Source of the DNA: Actinomadura oligospora ATCC 43269 | GTDB lineage: Bacteria; Actinomycetota; Actinomycetes; Streptosporangiales; Streptosporangiaceae | Length of the DNA stretch: 64,000 bases | Direction of reading: 5' to 3' | NCBI RefSeq assembly: GCF_000518265.1 | Contig: NZ_KI912410.1 | Span: forward strand, 476,774 to 540,773 | Shown here: piece by piece, positions 17,037 through 26,138 of the stretch | Layout of the letters: each line of letters begins with the position of its first letter | Position numbering within the stretch: the first letter of the stretch is position 1 | The notes under the pieces: generated by a model | Seen by the model: the letters and a program-made list of their open reading frames with translations, nothing else | The model's database searches: none | Told to the model about the DNA's origin: nothing | Position numbers and translations under genes: made by a program

Positions 17037-17612
17037 TTACGGAGTCGCGCCGGTCCAGGTGAGGGCGCCTGAACGGAGATCGTCGATCACCGACAGCAGC
17101 CAGGCGTGCTCGGCGGCGGCGACCGTCCGCGCGTACTCGGTCTCGAGTCCGGACACCCGGTCGAGCCCCGTCCGCGCGCTCTCGGCGAGGATCCGGTCGT
17201 GCTCGTCCAGCGTGGCGGACACGCGCGTGACGCGCCGCTCCAGCGCCGACAGCGCCTCCTCCGGAGCGATCATCAGCAGGTTCGAGAGCGCGGCCGGGAA
17301 GTCGGGGAAGTCCCGGCGCGGCGTCGCGAGCATCTCGTCCAGCCACGTGCGCGCCGTGGAGCGGCCCTCGCCGGTGATCTCGTAGACGGTCCGCTCGGGG
17401 TACGCCTGGTCGCGCTCGGTCGCGTGGACGCGGATCAGGCCCGCCTCGGCCAGCCGGTCGATCGTCCGGTACAGGCTCGTCCGCTGCTCGACGTTGACGA
17501 CCTGGTCCTTGCCCCATTCCTTGATCAGCCGCTGCATCCCGTACGGGTGCAGTGGCTTGTACTGCAGCAACGCCAGGACGGTCAGCGCGAGCGGTGAGCT
17601 TCGTACGGCCAT
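17037..17612 (-). CDS. PadR family transcriptional regulator
   Basis: 191 residues. The N-terminal winged HTH (SPLALTVLALLQYKPLHPYGMQRLIKEWG) has the beta wing around RTVYEITGEGRSTARTWLDEML. A C-terminal helical dimerisation part contains VSATLDEHDRILAE. It is divergent from a flavin monooxygenase with a 62-bp gap holding an inverted repeat, so it most likely represses both genes until a phenolic or other aromatic inducer binds. Its own -10 (TAGGCT, 17619-17624) lies so close that the transcript would begin at the ATG, and no ribosome site is visible. Confidence 0.92.
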   Translation of the reverse strand: MAVRSSPLALTVLALLQYKPLHPYGMQRLIKEWGKDQVVNVEQRTSLYRTIDRLAEAGLIRVHATERDQAYPERTVYEITGEGRSTARTWLDEMLATPRRDFPDFPAALSNLLMIAPEEALSALERRVTRVSATLDEHDRILAESARTGLDRVSGLETEYARTVAAAEHAWLLSVIDDLRSGALTWTGATP

Positions 17613-17618
17613 GCGGCC

Positions 17619-17668
17619 AGCCTAGGACACGCAACTAGTTGACACAACACTAGTTTCAGTGTGACTAT
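17619..17668. promoter_or_regulatory. Back-to-back leaderless promoters with PadR operator
   Basis: Operator: AACTAGT (17633-17639), 9 nt, ACTAGTT (17649-17655). Rightward promoter: consensus -35 TTGACA at 17639-17644 and -10 GACTAT at 17663-17668 (18-bp spacer), predicting a start at about 17675, the A of the monooxygenase ATG. Leftward promoter: -35 TTGTGT (17647-17642) and -10 TAGGCT (17624-17619) with a 17-bp spacer, predicting a start at about 17612, the A of the PadR ATG. The operator overlaps both -35 regions. Confidence 0.6.
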
Positions 17669-17674
17669 CCATTC

Positions 17675-18871
17675 ATGACGAACTCCACCGGAACTCGCAT
17701 CACCGACGTTCGCACGGCCCTGGTCATCGGCGGCGGCATCGCCGGCCCCGTCACCGCCCTCGCGCTCGCCAGGGCGGGCATCGAGGCCACCGTCTTCGAG
17801 AGGCGTCCCGAGGCCGCCGACGGCGTCGGCGCGATGCTCAGCATCGCCCCCAACGGCCTCGCGGCCCTCGCCGTCGTCGGAGCGGACGAGGCGGTCCGCG
17901 AGGTCGGCCAGCCCGTCCCGGGCGTCGTCATGCAGGACGGCACCGGACGCACCCTCGCCGACTTCCACGGCTTCCCCGGCCTGCCCGAGTCGCTCGCCCT
18001 CCGCCGCGCCGACCTGTTCCGCGCGCTCGCCGACCACGCCATCGCGGGCGGCATCGACATCCGCTATGGAAAGCGCCTGGTCAACGTCGTCGAGCACGCG
18101 GACGGCGTCACGGCCGAGTTCGCCGACGGGACCACCGCCACCGCCGACATCCTCATCGGCGCGGACGGCATCCGCTCCACCGTCCGCGGCCTGATCGACC
18201 CCGACGCGCCCGCCCCGGGCTACGGCGGTGTCCTCAGCTTCGGCGGCATCGTGGACGCTGCGGCGTCAGGCGGCCTGGACGTCCCGATCGAGTCCGGAAT
18301 GATGTACTTCGCGTTCGGCCGGACGTTCCTCGGGTTCTGGTCACTCCCCGACGGACGCGTCGTCTGGTTCGGAAGCCTGCCGCGCGAGGAGTCGCTGACG
18401 TTCGCCGAGGTCCGTGAGGTGCCCAACGAGGAATGGCTCGCGCGCCTGCGCGAGCTGTACACCGGTCACGTCCCCGGCGAGGCCCTGATCGGACGGACCG
18501 CCCCGGAAGACCTCATGGTGGTCGGCCCGATGGAATTCATGCCGGACGTCCCGACCTGGCACACCGGCCGGATCGTCCTCCTGGGGGACGCGGTGCACGC
18601 GCCGTCCTCCAGCTCCGGGCAGGGCGCGTCGCTGGCCGCTGAGAGCGCCGTCGAACTGGCCCGCTGCCTCCGTGACCGTCCGACCGCCGCCGAGGCGTTC
18701 GCCGCCTACGAGGCCCTGCGCCGCCCGCGCGTCGAGGCCATCACCGGCGACGCCCAGCGCAAGAACAAGGCCAAGGCGGGGAAGACGGGCGACAAGCCGT
18801 CCTTCCCGACGCCGGAGCAGATGTTCGCCCCCGTCCACAAGTTCCACATCGACTGGAACGCCCGCGCCTGA
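17675..18871 (+). CDS. FAD-dependent aromatic-ring-type monooxygenase
   Basis: 398-residue group A flavoprotein hydroxylase. It has the Rossmann GGGIAGPVTALALARAGIEATVFER at residues 17-41, the DG motif in ILIGADGIRSTVRGL and the GD motif in GRIVLLGDAVHAPSSSSGQGASLAAESA. It uses FAD, NAD(P)H and O2 to hydroxylate an aromatic or polyketide-like substrate, not identified here. It is divergent from a PadR regulator and preceded by a strong, apparently leaderless promoter. The C-terminal tail is Lys-rich (RKNKAKAGKTGDK). Confidence 0.92.
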   Translation: MTNSTGTRITDVRTALVIGGGIAGPVTALALARAGIEATVFERRPEAADGVGAMLSIAPNGLAALAVVGADEAVREVGQPVPGVVMQDGTGRTLADFHGFPGLPESLALRRADLFRALADHAIAGGIDIRYGKRLVNVVEHADGVTAEFADGTTATADILIGADGIRSTVRGLIDPDAPAPGYGGVLSFGGIVDAAASGGLDVPIESGMMYFAFGRTFLGFWSLPDGRVVWFGSLPREESLTFAEVREVPNEEWLARLRELYTGHVPGEALIGRTAPEDLMVVGPMEFMPDVPTWHTGRIVLLGDAVHAPSSSSGQGASLAAESAVELARCLRDRPTAAEAFAAYEALRRPRVEAITGDAQRKNKAKAGKTGDKPSFPTPEQMFAPVHKFHIDWNARA

Positions 18872-18895
18872 CCCAGCGCCCGTGTCACAACGCCG

Positions 18896-18965
18896 GCGTC
18901 CGGCATCAGCTCCGCGTCCGGCATCAGCTCCGCGTCCGGCATCAGCTCCGCGTCCGGCATCAGCC
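18896..18965. repeat. 18-bp tandem repeat, about 3.9 copies
   Basis: Unit GCGTCCGGCATCAGCTCC, three exact copies from 18896 and a partial fourth. Lies in the gap between the monooxygenase and the MFS gene, just after the monooxygenase stop. No open gene uses it convincingly. Such short tandem arrays are prone to slippage. Confidence 0.9.
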
Positions 18966-19114
18966 TCGCGCCGGAACACATCGGCGGCAGGACGCCCGCG
19001 CCTGAACGCGGTATGCGGGCCACCGCCGCCGACCTCGGGGTACAACCGCGGGTTGTGGGGAAGCCGGTTCGCGTTGTTTGAGCGCAGGTCACGGGTGGGT
19101 GTTGGATCCCGGAT

Positions 19115-20395
19115 GTGGCTCTCCGGTTGTCCCTCGGACGGGATTTCGCCTGGCTCTGGCGTGCCTACGCGGTCAGCGCCCTCGGGACGTGGCTCGCGCT
19201 GGACGCGTTCCCGATGATCGCGGTCCTCGCCCTGCACGTGGACGCGGCGCGCGTGTCGCTGATCGCGGTGGCGGGCGGCGCGGCGGCCGCGCTGCTGGCC
19301 TTCCCGCTCGGCCCGTGGGTGGAGTACCGGCCGAAGCGGCGGCTGATGGTCCGCTCGGACCTCGTGCGGTTCGCCGCCCTCGCGACCGTCCCGCTGGCCT
19401 ACCTCGCGGACGCGCTGACCTACACGCACCTGCTGGTCGTCGCGGTGGTCGTCGCGGTCGCGAACATCGTGTTCGTCGGGGCGTCCGGCTCGCACCTCAA
19501 GGCGCTCGTCCCGAACGACCGGCTGGGCGACGCCAACGGCAGTTTCGAGTCCGTGAACTGGCTGTCCACGGCGATCGGGCCACCGTCGGGCGGTGCTCTG
19601 ATCGGGCTGTTCGGGCCGGTCGCGACGGTCGTGCTGAACGCGCTCAGCTTCCTCGGCTCCGCGTTCGCGATCCGGCGGATCGAGCGGCCGGAGCCCGCCC
19701 CGCCCGAACGGCGCGCCGGGACGTCCCGCCGCGCCGAGATCGCCGCGGGCTGGCGGGTGATCGCCGCGGACCGCGAGCTGCGCCTGCTGTTCGCGGCCAC
19801 CGTCCTGAGCAACTCGCTGATCATGGCGGTGTCCCCGCTGATGACCTTCCGGATGATCGACGACCTGGGCTTCTCGCCGCTGGAGTACGGCCTCGGCGTC
19901 GGGGTCCCGTGCCTCGGCGGGCTCCTCGGCGCGCGCGTGTCGCGTCCGCTGGTGGCGCGGTTCGGGCTGCGCGCCGTCCTGGTCGGCTCGGGCGCCGGAC
20001 GCCTCCCCGGGCTGCTCGGCCTGGCCCTCGTCGGGCCCGGACCGCTCGGACTGCTCGTGTTCATGGTGTCCCAGCTCGATCTCATCGTCGGCTCGGGGAT
20101 CTTCACCCCCGCGTTCGCGACGCGCCGCCTCGAGCTGTCGGGCGACCGCACCACCGCCCGCGTCCTCACCGCGTGGAAGGTCGGCGGGCAGGTCGGCATC
20201 GCGGCGGCGACGCTGGCCTGGGCCGGACTGGCCGCCGCGACGGGCGCCCGGACGGCGGTCGCGGTCGCGGGCGTCCTGGTCATGGGCTCGGTCGTCTTCC
20301 TGCCCTGGCGGACGCCCGCCGCCCCGGCGCAGCCCGAGGCCGAATCCGAATCCGTCGCCCAGGGAGCGGAGGCGAGGGCCGGGAGCGTCGGTTGA
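19115..20395 (+). CDS. MFS transporter (EntS-like exporter type)
   Basis: 426 residues with about 12 hydrophobic segments. RDFAWLWRAYAVSALGTWLALDAFPMIAVLAL forms helix 1, and PLGPWVEYRPKRRLMVRSDLVR is the loop 2-3 motif. A cytoplasmic linker (IERPEPAPPERRAGTSRRAEIAAGW) lies mid-way. NGSFESVNWLSTAIGPPSGGALIGLFG is typical of the EntS/macrolide-efflux type of MFS exporters. The GTG at 19115 is the best start, since the first helix follows. Substrate unknown; no linked biosynthetic cluster. Confidence 0.88.
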   Translation: MALRLSLGRDFAWLWRAYAVSALGTWLALDAFPMIAVLALHVDAARVSLIAVAGGAAAALLAFPLGPWVEYRPKRRLMVRSDLVRFAALATVPLAYLADALTYTHLLVVAVVVAVANIVFVGASGSHLKALVPNDRLGDANGSFESVNWLSTAIGPPSGGALIGLFGPVATVVLNALSFLGSAFAIRRIERPEPAPPERRAGTSRRAEIAAGWRVIAADRELRLLFAATVLSNSLIMAVSPLMTFRMIDDLGFSPLEYGLGVGVPCLGGLLGARVSRPLVARFGLRAVLVGSGAGRLPGLLGLALVGPGPLGLLVFMVSQLDLIVGSGIFTPAFATRRLELSGDRTTARVLTAWKVGGQVGIAAATLAWAGLAAATGARTAVAVAGVLVMGSVVFLPWRTPAAPAQPEAESESVAQGAEARAGSVG

Positions 20396-20742
20396 CGCCT
20401 GCTCGGGGTCATCCTGGAATCGGGTGTTCGATGCCCGTCTGGTCCCATGCCGAAGGTGAGAGTTCGGGGTCCCTGAGGGTAAGCCTTCCGTCACACTGCC
20501 CCGGATAGGGTCATCGTCCCGCCCGTCCTGGCGGCGTCGGCCGTCGTGCGGACGAGCCGAGCCCGAGCCAGGACGCCGGACGCGGGGGCCGGGGCCGGTC
20601 ATGGACGGGCCCCGGAATCGTCCGGGGAGGACAAGGCCGTTCGGACGAGCCTCGGGGCGGAACCGGCGGTGGCCGACGATGACCGCTGAGCCGGACGTCC
20701 CGCTCGCCGGGGCGTCGAGGAGCCCGTCCCACGGAGGCGGTC
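20396..20742. other. Intergenic region without a recognised gene
   Basis: 347 bp. The only clear structure is a short hairpin, CCCCGGA-ATCG-TCCGGGG (20610-20627). Open frames across it have no family resemblance and overlap the next gene out of frame. Confidence 0.5.
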
Positions 20743-21045
20743 ATGAGAACCAGTGCCACGCGCCGGGAGCGGCGGTGGATGGAGCGCCTGCGCCACTGCC
20801 TGCTCGGCCTCGGCTGGGACGTCGTGCGCCGCTACGAGGACGAGCGCCCGCTGCTCCGCGTGCTGTCCCCGGTGAGCACCTGCATCGGCGACAGCGTGGT
20901 GATCGACGGAGGCTGGTTCCGCTCCGGGACGGGCGTCTGGCTGGCCCCCTGCCGCGAGGCCGACCGCGCCGCCGAGGCCGTGGCGCAACTCCTCGCGCCC
21001 TACGTGATAGCGATCGTGATGGCGCGTCAACAGGAGGACGACTAG
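20743..21045 (+). CDS. Small conserved-type hypothetical protein
   Basis: 100-residue soluble protein, ending IAIVMARQQEDD. The basic N terminus (MRTSATRRERRWMERLRHCLLGLGWDVVRRY) is followed by a compact mixed region (VLSPVSTCIGDSVVIDGGWFRSGTGVWLAPCREADRAAEAVAQLL). A good GGAGG ribosome site precedes the ATG. Family not recognised. The composition looks like a small alpha/beta protein, with two isolated cysteines (CIGD, CREA) that may not pair. Stand-alone gene. Confidence 0.65.
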   Translation: MRTSATRRERRWMERLRHCLLGLGWDVVRRYEDERPLLRVLSPVSTCIGDSVVIDGGWFRSGTGVWLAPCREADRAAEAVAQLLAPYVIAIVMARQQEDD

Positions 21046-21170
21046 CCGCCGCGCGACGGGTCCCGGGTGACTCGTCCCCCGGGTGGACGCGTGTGACTCC
21101 ACCCCACCGCCGATGACCGCGACCCACCATCCCGGCTACCGTCGGTAATCGTCGGGCGGAGAAATCGGCG

Positions 21171-21746
21171 GTGAAGGACATGGGTGTCTGGATTTTCGAC
21201 GCGGTACTGATCCTCTGGCTGGGCGGCGAGATCGGCCTCCGGATCGTGGAGATGCGCAAGGCCGCGACGGTGCGGGTCAGCGAGCACGGGACGCTCGGGC
21301 TCTTCGTCGTCCTCGGCGTCGGCGGCGCGGTCGTCGGCACGCTGGTCGGCCACGCGGTGCCGTCCCTGGACTGGCGCGTAGGCACGACCGTTTACCTGGT
21401 CGCGGCGGCGGTCATGCTGGCCGGGCTGGCCGTGCGGTTCTGGGCCATAGTGACGCTGGGGAAGTTCTTCCGGTCCAGCGTGCATGTGCAGGAGGGGCAC
21501 CAGGTGGTGTCGAGCGGTCCGTACCGGGTCGTCCGGCACCCGTCCTACACCGGGCTGATGCTGGTGTTCGTCGGGGCCGCGCTGAGCTTCGGGAACCTTG
21601 TCGCCCTGGTCGTCTTCCTGGTCTGCGTGTCGATCGCGATGCTCGTCCGCATCCGGGTCGAGGAACGCGTCCTGTCGGACGAACTGGGCGACGCCTACCG
21701 CGAGTTCGCCCGGACCCGCGCCCGCCTCGTCCCGTACGTCTGGTGA
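21171..21746 (+). CDS. Isoprenylcysteine carboxyl methyltransferase-like (ICMT/PEMT) membrane protein
   Basis: 191 residues with about five membrane helices. The family signature is present in the C-terminal half: SSGPYRVVRHPSYTGLML, then RIRVEERVLSDELGDAYREFARTRARLVPYVW, which together form the SAM-binding site. Bacterial members methylate lipids or small hydrophobic acceptors; they do not act on prenylated CAAX proteins as the eukaryotic enzyme does. Acceptor unknown. The start at 21171 places the first helix (VWIFDAVLILWLGGEIG) at the N terminus. Confidence 0.88.
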   Translation: MKDMGVWIFDAVLILWLGGEIGLRIVEMRKAATVRVSEHGTLGLFVVLGVGGAVVGTLVGHAVPSLDWRVGTTVYLVAAAVMLAGLAVRFWAIVTLGKFFRSSVHVQEGHQVVSSGPYRVVRHPSYTGLMLVFVGAALSFGNLVALVVFLVCVSIAMLVRIRVEERVLSDELGDAYREFARTRARLVPYVW

Positions 21747-21834
21747 CCCCGGACGGGGCCGGACGCGAATCGTCAGAGGTGTGCCGTAGGGTGCGCCACG
21801 ACCGCATTCCGCTGGGAGGACGGGGCTGGGGTCT

Positions 21835-22518
21835 GTGGCGATTTGGGACGCGGACGCGCTGGCAGAGCTGCGTGCGGCGGCCTTCCGTGGGGACGGGGCC
21901 GCCGCCTTCGGCATGCTCCGGAACCGTCCGGTCGAACCCGTCCTGCAGTTCGCGGGCGACCTTCTGACGGCCGCGCTGCGCGAGGGTCGCACCGAGGCCG
22001 AACCCCTGGCCCGCAGATGCCTGGACGCGCTGGACGCCCGCGACGCCCCCGGTGACGCGCTCCTAGCGGCGACCCTCCGCCAGGCGCTGGACGCCCGCTC
22101 CGCCGACGCTTCCCAGCCCGACGGCGACGCCCAACCCGTCCCGGTGGACCTGGGAGCCCTGGCGTACGCCCTCGCGGACGGCGATCCGATCACGATCCTC
22201 GACCTCCGGACAGGCGACCTCCTGGCCGAAGACGACCTGGAACCGGAACCGGACGCCACGCACAGCACCCCCGACCCTCACGACCTCATAGCCCTCTACA
22301 GAGACATGGCGTCGGCCCACGACGACATGCTCGCTTTCGCCGAAACGAGCGCGAACACCCCCGCCCCCATGCAGACCGTCCACACCTACACCGACGCCCT
22401 GGCCGGAACCCACCTGGAGTTCGCTTGGGAGCTGTTCCGTGAGGAGAGGCAACGCGGACGCGCCCGCCAGTGGCTCGCCGACCACAATCTCCGCGCCGTC
22501 CACAGGCCCTTCCTCTAA
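21835..22518 (+). CDS. UPF0158-like protein
   Basis: 227 residues, GTG start. The second half resembles the UPF0158 family: PVDLGALAYALADGDPITILDLRTGDLLAEDDLE, an acidic spacer, and LEFAWELFREERQRGRARQWLADHNL near the C terminus. The first 75 residues are a helical extension (ELRAAAFRGDGAAAFGMLRNRPVEPVLQFAGDLL). Function of the family is unknown. It ends 23 bp before a terminator shared with the convergent lysX. Confidence 0.7.
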   Translation: MAIWDADALAELRAAAFRGDGAAAFGMLRNRPVEPVLQFAGDLLTAALREGRTEAEPLARRCLDALDARDAPGDALLAATLRQALDARSADASQPDGDAQPVPVDLGALAYALADGDPITILDLRTGDLLAEDDLEPEPDATHSTPDPHDLIALYRDMASAHDDMLAFAETSANTPAPMQTVHTYTDALAGTHLEFAWELFREERQRGRARQWLADHNLRAVHRPFL

Positions 22519-22540
22519 GCAGGCCCTGCCCCAAAGAGAA

Positions 22541-22572
22541 GACCCCGGCCGGAAGGAATCCGGGCCGGGGTC
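22541..22572 (-). terminator. Bidirectional terminator between the UPF0158 gene and lysX
   Basis: GACCCCGGCC (22541-22550) pairs with GGCCGGGGTC (22563-22572) across a 12-nt loop. On the minus strand the hairpin is followed by TTCTCTTT, so it best suits lysX. The convergent plus-strand gene ends just before it. Confidence 0.8.
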
Positions 22573-22591
22573 AGCGAGAAGCAATGAACAA

Positions 22592-25500
22592 CTACATACC
22601 GGGACGCACCAGCGGGAACGGAACGGTCTCCCGGATCGACCGCCCGGTGAGCGTGATCAGCAGACGGTCGATCCCCATGCCCATGCCGCCCGCGGGGGGC
22701 ATCGCGTACTCCAGGGCGCGCAGGAAGTCCTCGTCCAGTTCCATCGCCTCGGGGTCCCCCCCGGCGGCCTGGAGCGACTGCTCGGTGAGCCGACGCCGCT
22801 GCAGGATCGGGTCGATCAGCTCGGAGTAGGCGGTGCCCAGCTCCAGCCCGAAGACGATCAGGTCCCACTTCTCGGCGAGCCGAGGGTCCTTGCGGTGCGG
22901 GCGGGTCAGCGGCGATGTCTCGGCGGGGAAGTCCCGGACGAAGGTCGGGAACATCAGGTCGCCCTCGACCAGCTCCTCGAACAGCTCCTGGACGATCCGT
23001 CCCTGCCCCCACTCGGGCGCGTACCCGAGGTGGATCCGGTCGGCCAGACGCCGGACGGCGGGGAGCGGCGTGTCCGGGGTGACCTCCTCGCCGAGGGCCT
23101 CCGACACCGAGCCGTAGACGGTGATCTCCTTCCACGGCTCGCCGAGGTCGTACTCCACGCCGTCGCGGACCACGACCGTCCCGCCGGTCGCCCCGAGCGC
23201 CGCGTTCACGACGAGGTCGCGCGTGAGGACGGCCATCGTGTCGTAGTTCCCGTACGGCTCGTACGCCTCGAGCATCGTGAACTCGGGGTTGTGGGTGGCG
23301 TCCACGCCCTCGTTGCGGAAGTTGCGGTTCAGCTCGTAGACCTTGCCGACGCCGCCGACCAGCAGCCGCTTCAGGTACAGCTCGGGCGCGATCCGCAAGT
23401 AGAGCTGCATGTTGTAGGCGTTGATGCGGGTCGTGAACGGACGCGCCGTCGCACCGCCGTGGATCGGCTGGAGCATCGGCGTCTCGACCTCCAGGTACCC
23501 GCCGTCGCGGAGCGTGTCCCGGACGGCCGCCACGGCGTCGCCGCGCATCCGCAGCATCTTCCGCGACTCGTCGTTGACGATGAAGTCGACGTACCGCTGC
23601 CGGACGCGCGCCTCCGGGTCGGACAGGCCCGTCCGCTTGTTCGGCAGGGGACGCAGGCACTTGGCGGTCAGCTTCCACTGGGACGCCAGCACCGACGGCT
23701 CACCGCGCCGGGACGTGACGACCTCGCCGGTCACGCCGACCTGGTCGCCGAGGTCGATCAGCCGCTTCCACTGTTCGAGCGGCTCGTCGCCCAGCTCGTC
23801 GGAGGTCAGCATGACCTGCATGTCGCCCGTCTCGTCCCGCAGCCGGACGAAGACCAGGCGGCCGTGCTCGCGGGCGAGGACGACACGCCCGGCGATCGCG
23901 ACCCGCGTCCCTGTCCGGGTGTCGGGCGCGAGGCCCGGGTGCGCGGCGAGGACGTCCGCGACGAAGTCGGTCCGCTCGAAGCCGAGCGGGTAGGGCTCCA
24001 TCCCGGCCTCGCGGATCTGCGCGAGCTTGGCGTGCCGGACCCGCTCCTGCTCCGACAGGCGGCGCTGCGGGGCGCGCCGGGCCTCCGCCGCCTCCTCGAT
24101 CTCGGCGATCTTGGAGACCAGCTCCGGCGTCGGGACGCGGTTGGCGGCCCGCTCCAGCTTGATCCGGTTCAGCGACGGGACGAACCCCTCGGCGCGGGCG
24201 TAGGCCAGGCCGAGCCGCATCAGGTCGCGGGACTGCCGGTAGCAGATGAACCGCGGCCGCCAGTGCGGCATGTACTTGGAGTTCGACAGGTACAGCGACT
24301 CCAGCTGCCAGAACCGGGACGCGAACGACAGCAGCCTGTAGTAGAAGCGCGCGATCGGCCCGGCGCCGATCTGCGAGCCGCGCTCGAACGCCGACCGCAG
24401 CATCGCGAAGTTCAGCGAGAGCTGCTGCGCGCCGACCGCCGCCGCGCGCTCGGCCAGCTTGGCGACCATGTACTCGTTCAGGCCGTTCTCGGCGCCCCGG
24501 TCGCGGCGCATGAGGTCGAGCGAGAGCCCGGCCCGTCCCCACGGGACGAACGACAGCAGGCCGCGCAGCTCGCCCCTGGAGTCGAACGCCTCGACCATGA
24601 CGCAGCGTCCGTCGGTCGGGTCGCCGAGGCGGCCGAGGGCCATCGAGAATCCCCGCTCGGTGGCCTCGCCGCGCCAGGCGTCCGCGTTGCGGATCAGCTT
24701 GGCCATCTCCCAGTCCGGGATCTGCGAGTGACGCCGGATGCGCACGGTGTACCCGGCACGTTCCACCCGGTGGACGGCCTGCCGGACCTGCCGCATCTCC
24801 CGGCCGTCCAGGTTGAAGTCGGTGAGGTCCAGGATCGCCTCGTCGCCCAGTTCCAGCGCATCGAAGCCGTGCCGGGCGTAGATGTGGGCGGCGCGCTCCC
24901 CGACGCTGACCGCCCCCGGGATCCAGGAGTGCGTGCGGCACTCGTTCAGCCACGCCTCGATCGCCTGGTCCCACGACTCGGGGTCGCCGAGCGGGTCGCC
25001 GGACGCCAGCGAGACCGAGCCCTCGACCCGGTAGGCGATCCCGGCCTTGCCGTTCGGCGCGGTGATGAAGTCCTTGTCGCGGCGCAGCGCGAAGTAGCCG
25101 AGGGAGTCCTGGTCGCCGTACTCCGCGAGCAGGCCGCGCGCGGCGAGCTCCTCCTCGGGACTGAGCACCGCGTCCCGCCGTCCGGGCCGGAACAGCGCCC
25201 ACATGGTGACGATCAGCAGCCCGGTGCCGAGCACGCCGATGATCACGTCCACCCAGCCGGGCACCTTGACGTCTATCGGCTCCCCGGTGATCCCCGCACC
25301 GAGGACGGTCTGCGCCGCCACGTACCAGGGGTGCGTCCAGAAGCTGCCCGCCTTGTCCTCGTCGGTGACGGTGACCAGGAACGTCCCGATGCCGCCGCTC
25401 AGCACCAGCAGGACCGAGAACACCACGGCGGCCAGGCGGCGGTTGGCACGGTCCGGCAGCGAGGTGAACTGGCTGCGCGACGCCAGCGCCGTGCCGAGCA

Positions 25501-25891
25501 CCAGCGCGTACGCGGCGGTGGTGGCGACCTCCCCGAGGGCCGTCGGCTGGCTCGGATCCAGCGCCGTGTGCAGCAGCAGCGCCACCGAGAACGCGGTGTA
25601 CAGGCCGAACAGCAGCACCAGCACCCGCCAGGCCGCCTTCTTCCGCCGCCGGATCCCCATCGACAGCAGGATGAACAGCAGCCCCCACGGGATGCTGGGG
25701 AAGACCGCCAGGTAGTAGAGCCACCGCAGGGCCCAGATGTCGGCGAGTCGGACGATCAGGTCCGACGACAGCCAGGAGAGGATGGACACGATCCCGGAGA
25801 GCCGGGTGTACCAGAAGAAGACGGTGGGCGCCGCCTCCACGAGTCTTCGCCAACCGGTGCGCAGGCTCCCCGTTTCGCCTGTTGCCGCCAT
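22592..25891 (-). CDS. lysX: Bifunctional lysylphosphatidylglycerol synthase / lysyl-tRNA synthetase LysX
   Basis: 1,099 residues. Residues 1-240 hold about seven membrane helices. About 250-560 is the DUF2156/MprF-type lysyl transferase domain (SVGERAAHIYARHGFDALELGDEAILDL..., LSLNFAMLRSAFERG). About 590-700 is the OB fold (RVAIAGRVVLAREHGRLVFVRLRDETGDMQVML). The rest is a class II lysyl-tRNA synthetase with motif 2 FRNEGVDATHNPEFTMLEAYEPY and motif 3 GGMGMGIDRLLITLTG. It charges tRNA-Lys and moves lysine onto phosphatidylglycerol, making the membrane less anionic, as known for mycobacterial LysX. Divergent from the kinase array; terminator downstream. Confidence 0.96.
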   Translation of the reverse strand: MAATGETGSLRTGWRRLVEAAPTVFFWYTRLSGIVSILSWLSSDLIVRLADIWALRWLYYLAVFPSIPWGLLFILLSMGIRRRKKAAWRVLVLLFGLYTAFSVALLLHTALDPSQPTALGEVATTAAYALVLGTALASRSQFTSLPDRANRRLAAVVFSVLLVLSGGIGTFLVTVTDEDKAGSFWTHPWYVAAQTVLGAGITGEPIDVKVPGWVDVIIGVLGTGLLIVTMWALFRPGRRDAVLSPEEELAARGLLAEYGDQDSLGYFALRRDKDFITAPNGKAGIAYRVEGSVSLASGDPLGDPESWDQAIEAWLNECRTHSWIPGAVSVGERAAHIYARHGFDALELGDEAILDLTDFNLDGREMRQVRQAVHRVERAGYTVRIRRHSQIPDWEMAKLIRNADAWRGEATERGFSMALGRLGDPTDGRCVMVEAFDSRGELRGLLSFVPWGRAGLSLDLMRRDRGAENGLNEYMVAKLAERAAAVGAQQLSLNFAMLRSAFERGSQIGAGPIARFYYRLLSFASRFWQLESLYLSNSKYMPHWRPRFICYRQSRDLMRLGLAYARAEGFVPSLNRIKLERAANRVPTPELVSKIAEIEEAAEARRAPQRRLSEQERVRHAKLAQIREAGMEPYPLGFERTDFVADVLAAHPGLAPDTRTGTRVAIAGRVVLAREHGRLVFVRLRDETGDMQVMLTSDELGDEPLEQWKRLIDLGDQVGVTGEVVTSRRGEPSVLASQWKLTAKCLRPLPNKRTGLSDPEARVRQRYVDFIVNDESRKMLRMRGDAVAAVRDTLRDGGYLEVETPMLQPIHGGATARPFTTRINAYNMQLYLRIAPELYLKRLLVGGVGKVYELNRNFRNEGVDATHNPEFTMLEAYEPYGNYDTMAVLTRDLVVNAALGATGGTVVVRDGVEYDLGEPWKEITVYGSVSEALGEEVTPDTPLPAVRRLADRIHLGYAPEWGQGRIVQELFEELVEGDLMFPTFVRDFPAETSPLTRPHRKDPRLAEKWDLIVFGLELGTAYSELIDPILQRRRLTEQSLQAAGGDPEAMELDEDFLRALEYAMPPAGGMGMGIDRLLITLTGRSIRETVPFPLVRPGM

Positions 25892-26138
25892 GGTTCTCCC
25901 GTCAGGACTGTCGGAATGTAGGGATATTTGTACCGGGTGACGCCTTGAGCACGCCTACCGCTGACGATAGTCACCATCCCGTCCGGTCCGTCCCCTATGT
26001 CTGTTGGGTAGGGTGACGATCGGCCCGGTGTGCCGTGGCCGTCTTCGGCGAGGTTCGCCACGGCCGGCGCCGGCGGGTGAGAGGATCGTTCGCGGGCCGG
26101 GTCCAAGATTGTCATCAAAAGTCGATATGGTCGCGGAT

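Noticed and set aside
18341..20602. Long minus-strand open frame opposite the monooxygenase end and MFS gene
   Set aside because: No family resemblance, Arg/Gly/Asp-rich; shadow of the plus-strand genes.
22439..25921. 1,160-codon plus-strand frame opposite lysX
   Set aside because: Antisense of a clearly identified gene with class II synthetase motifs.
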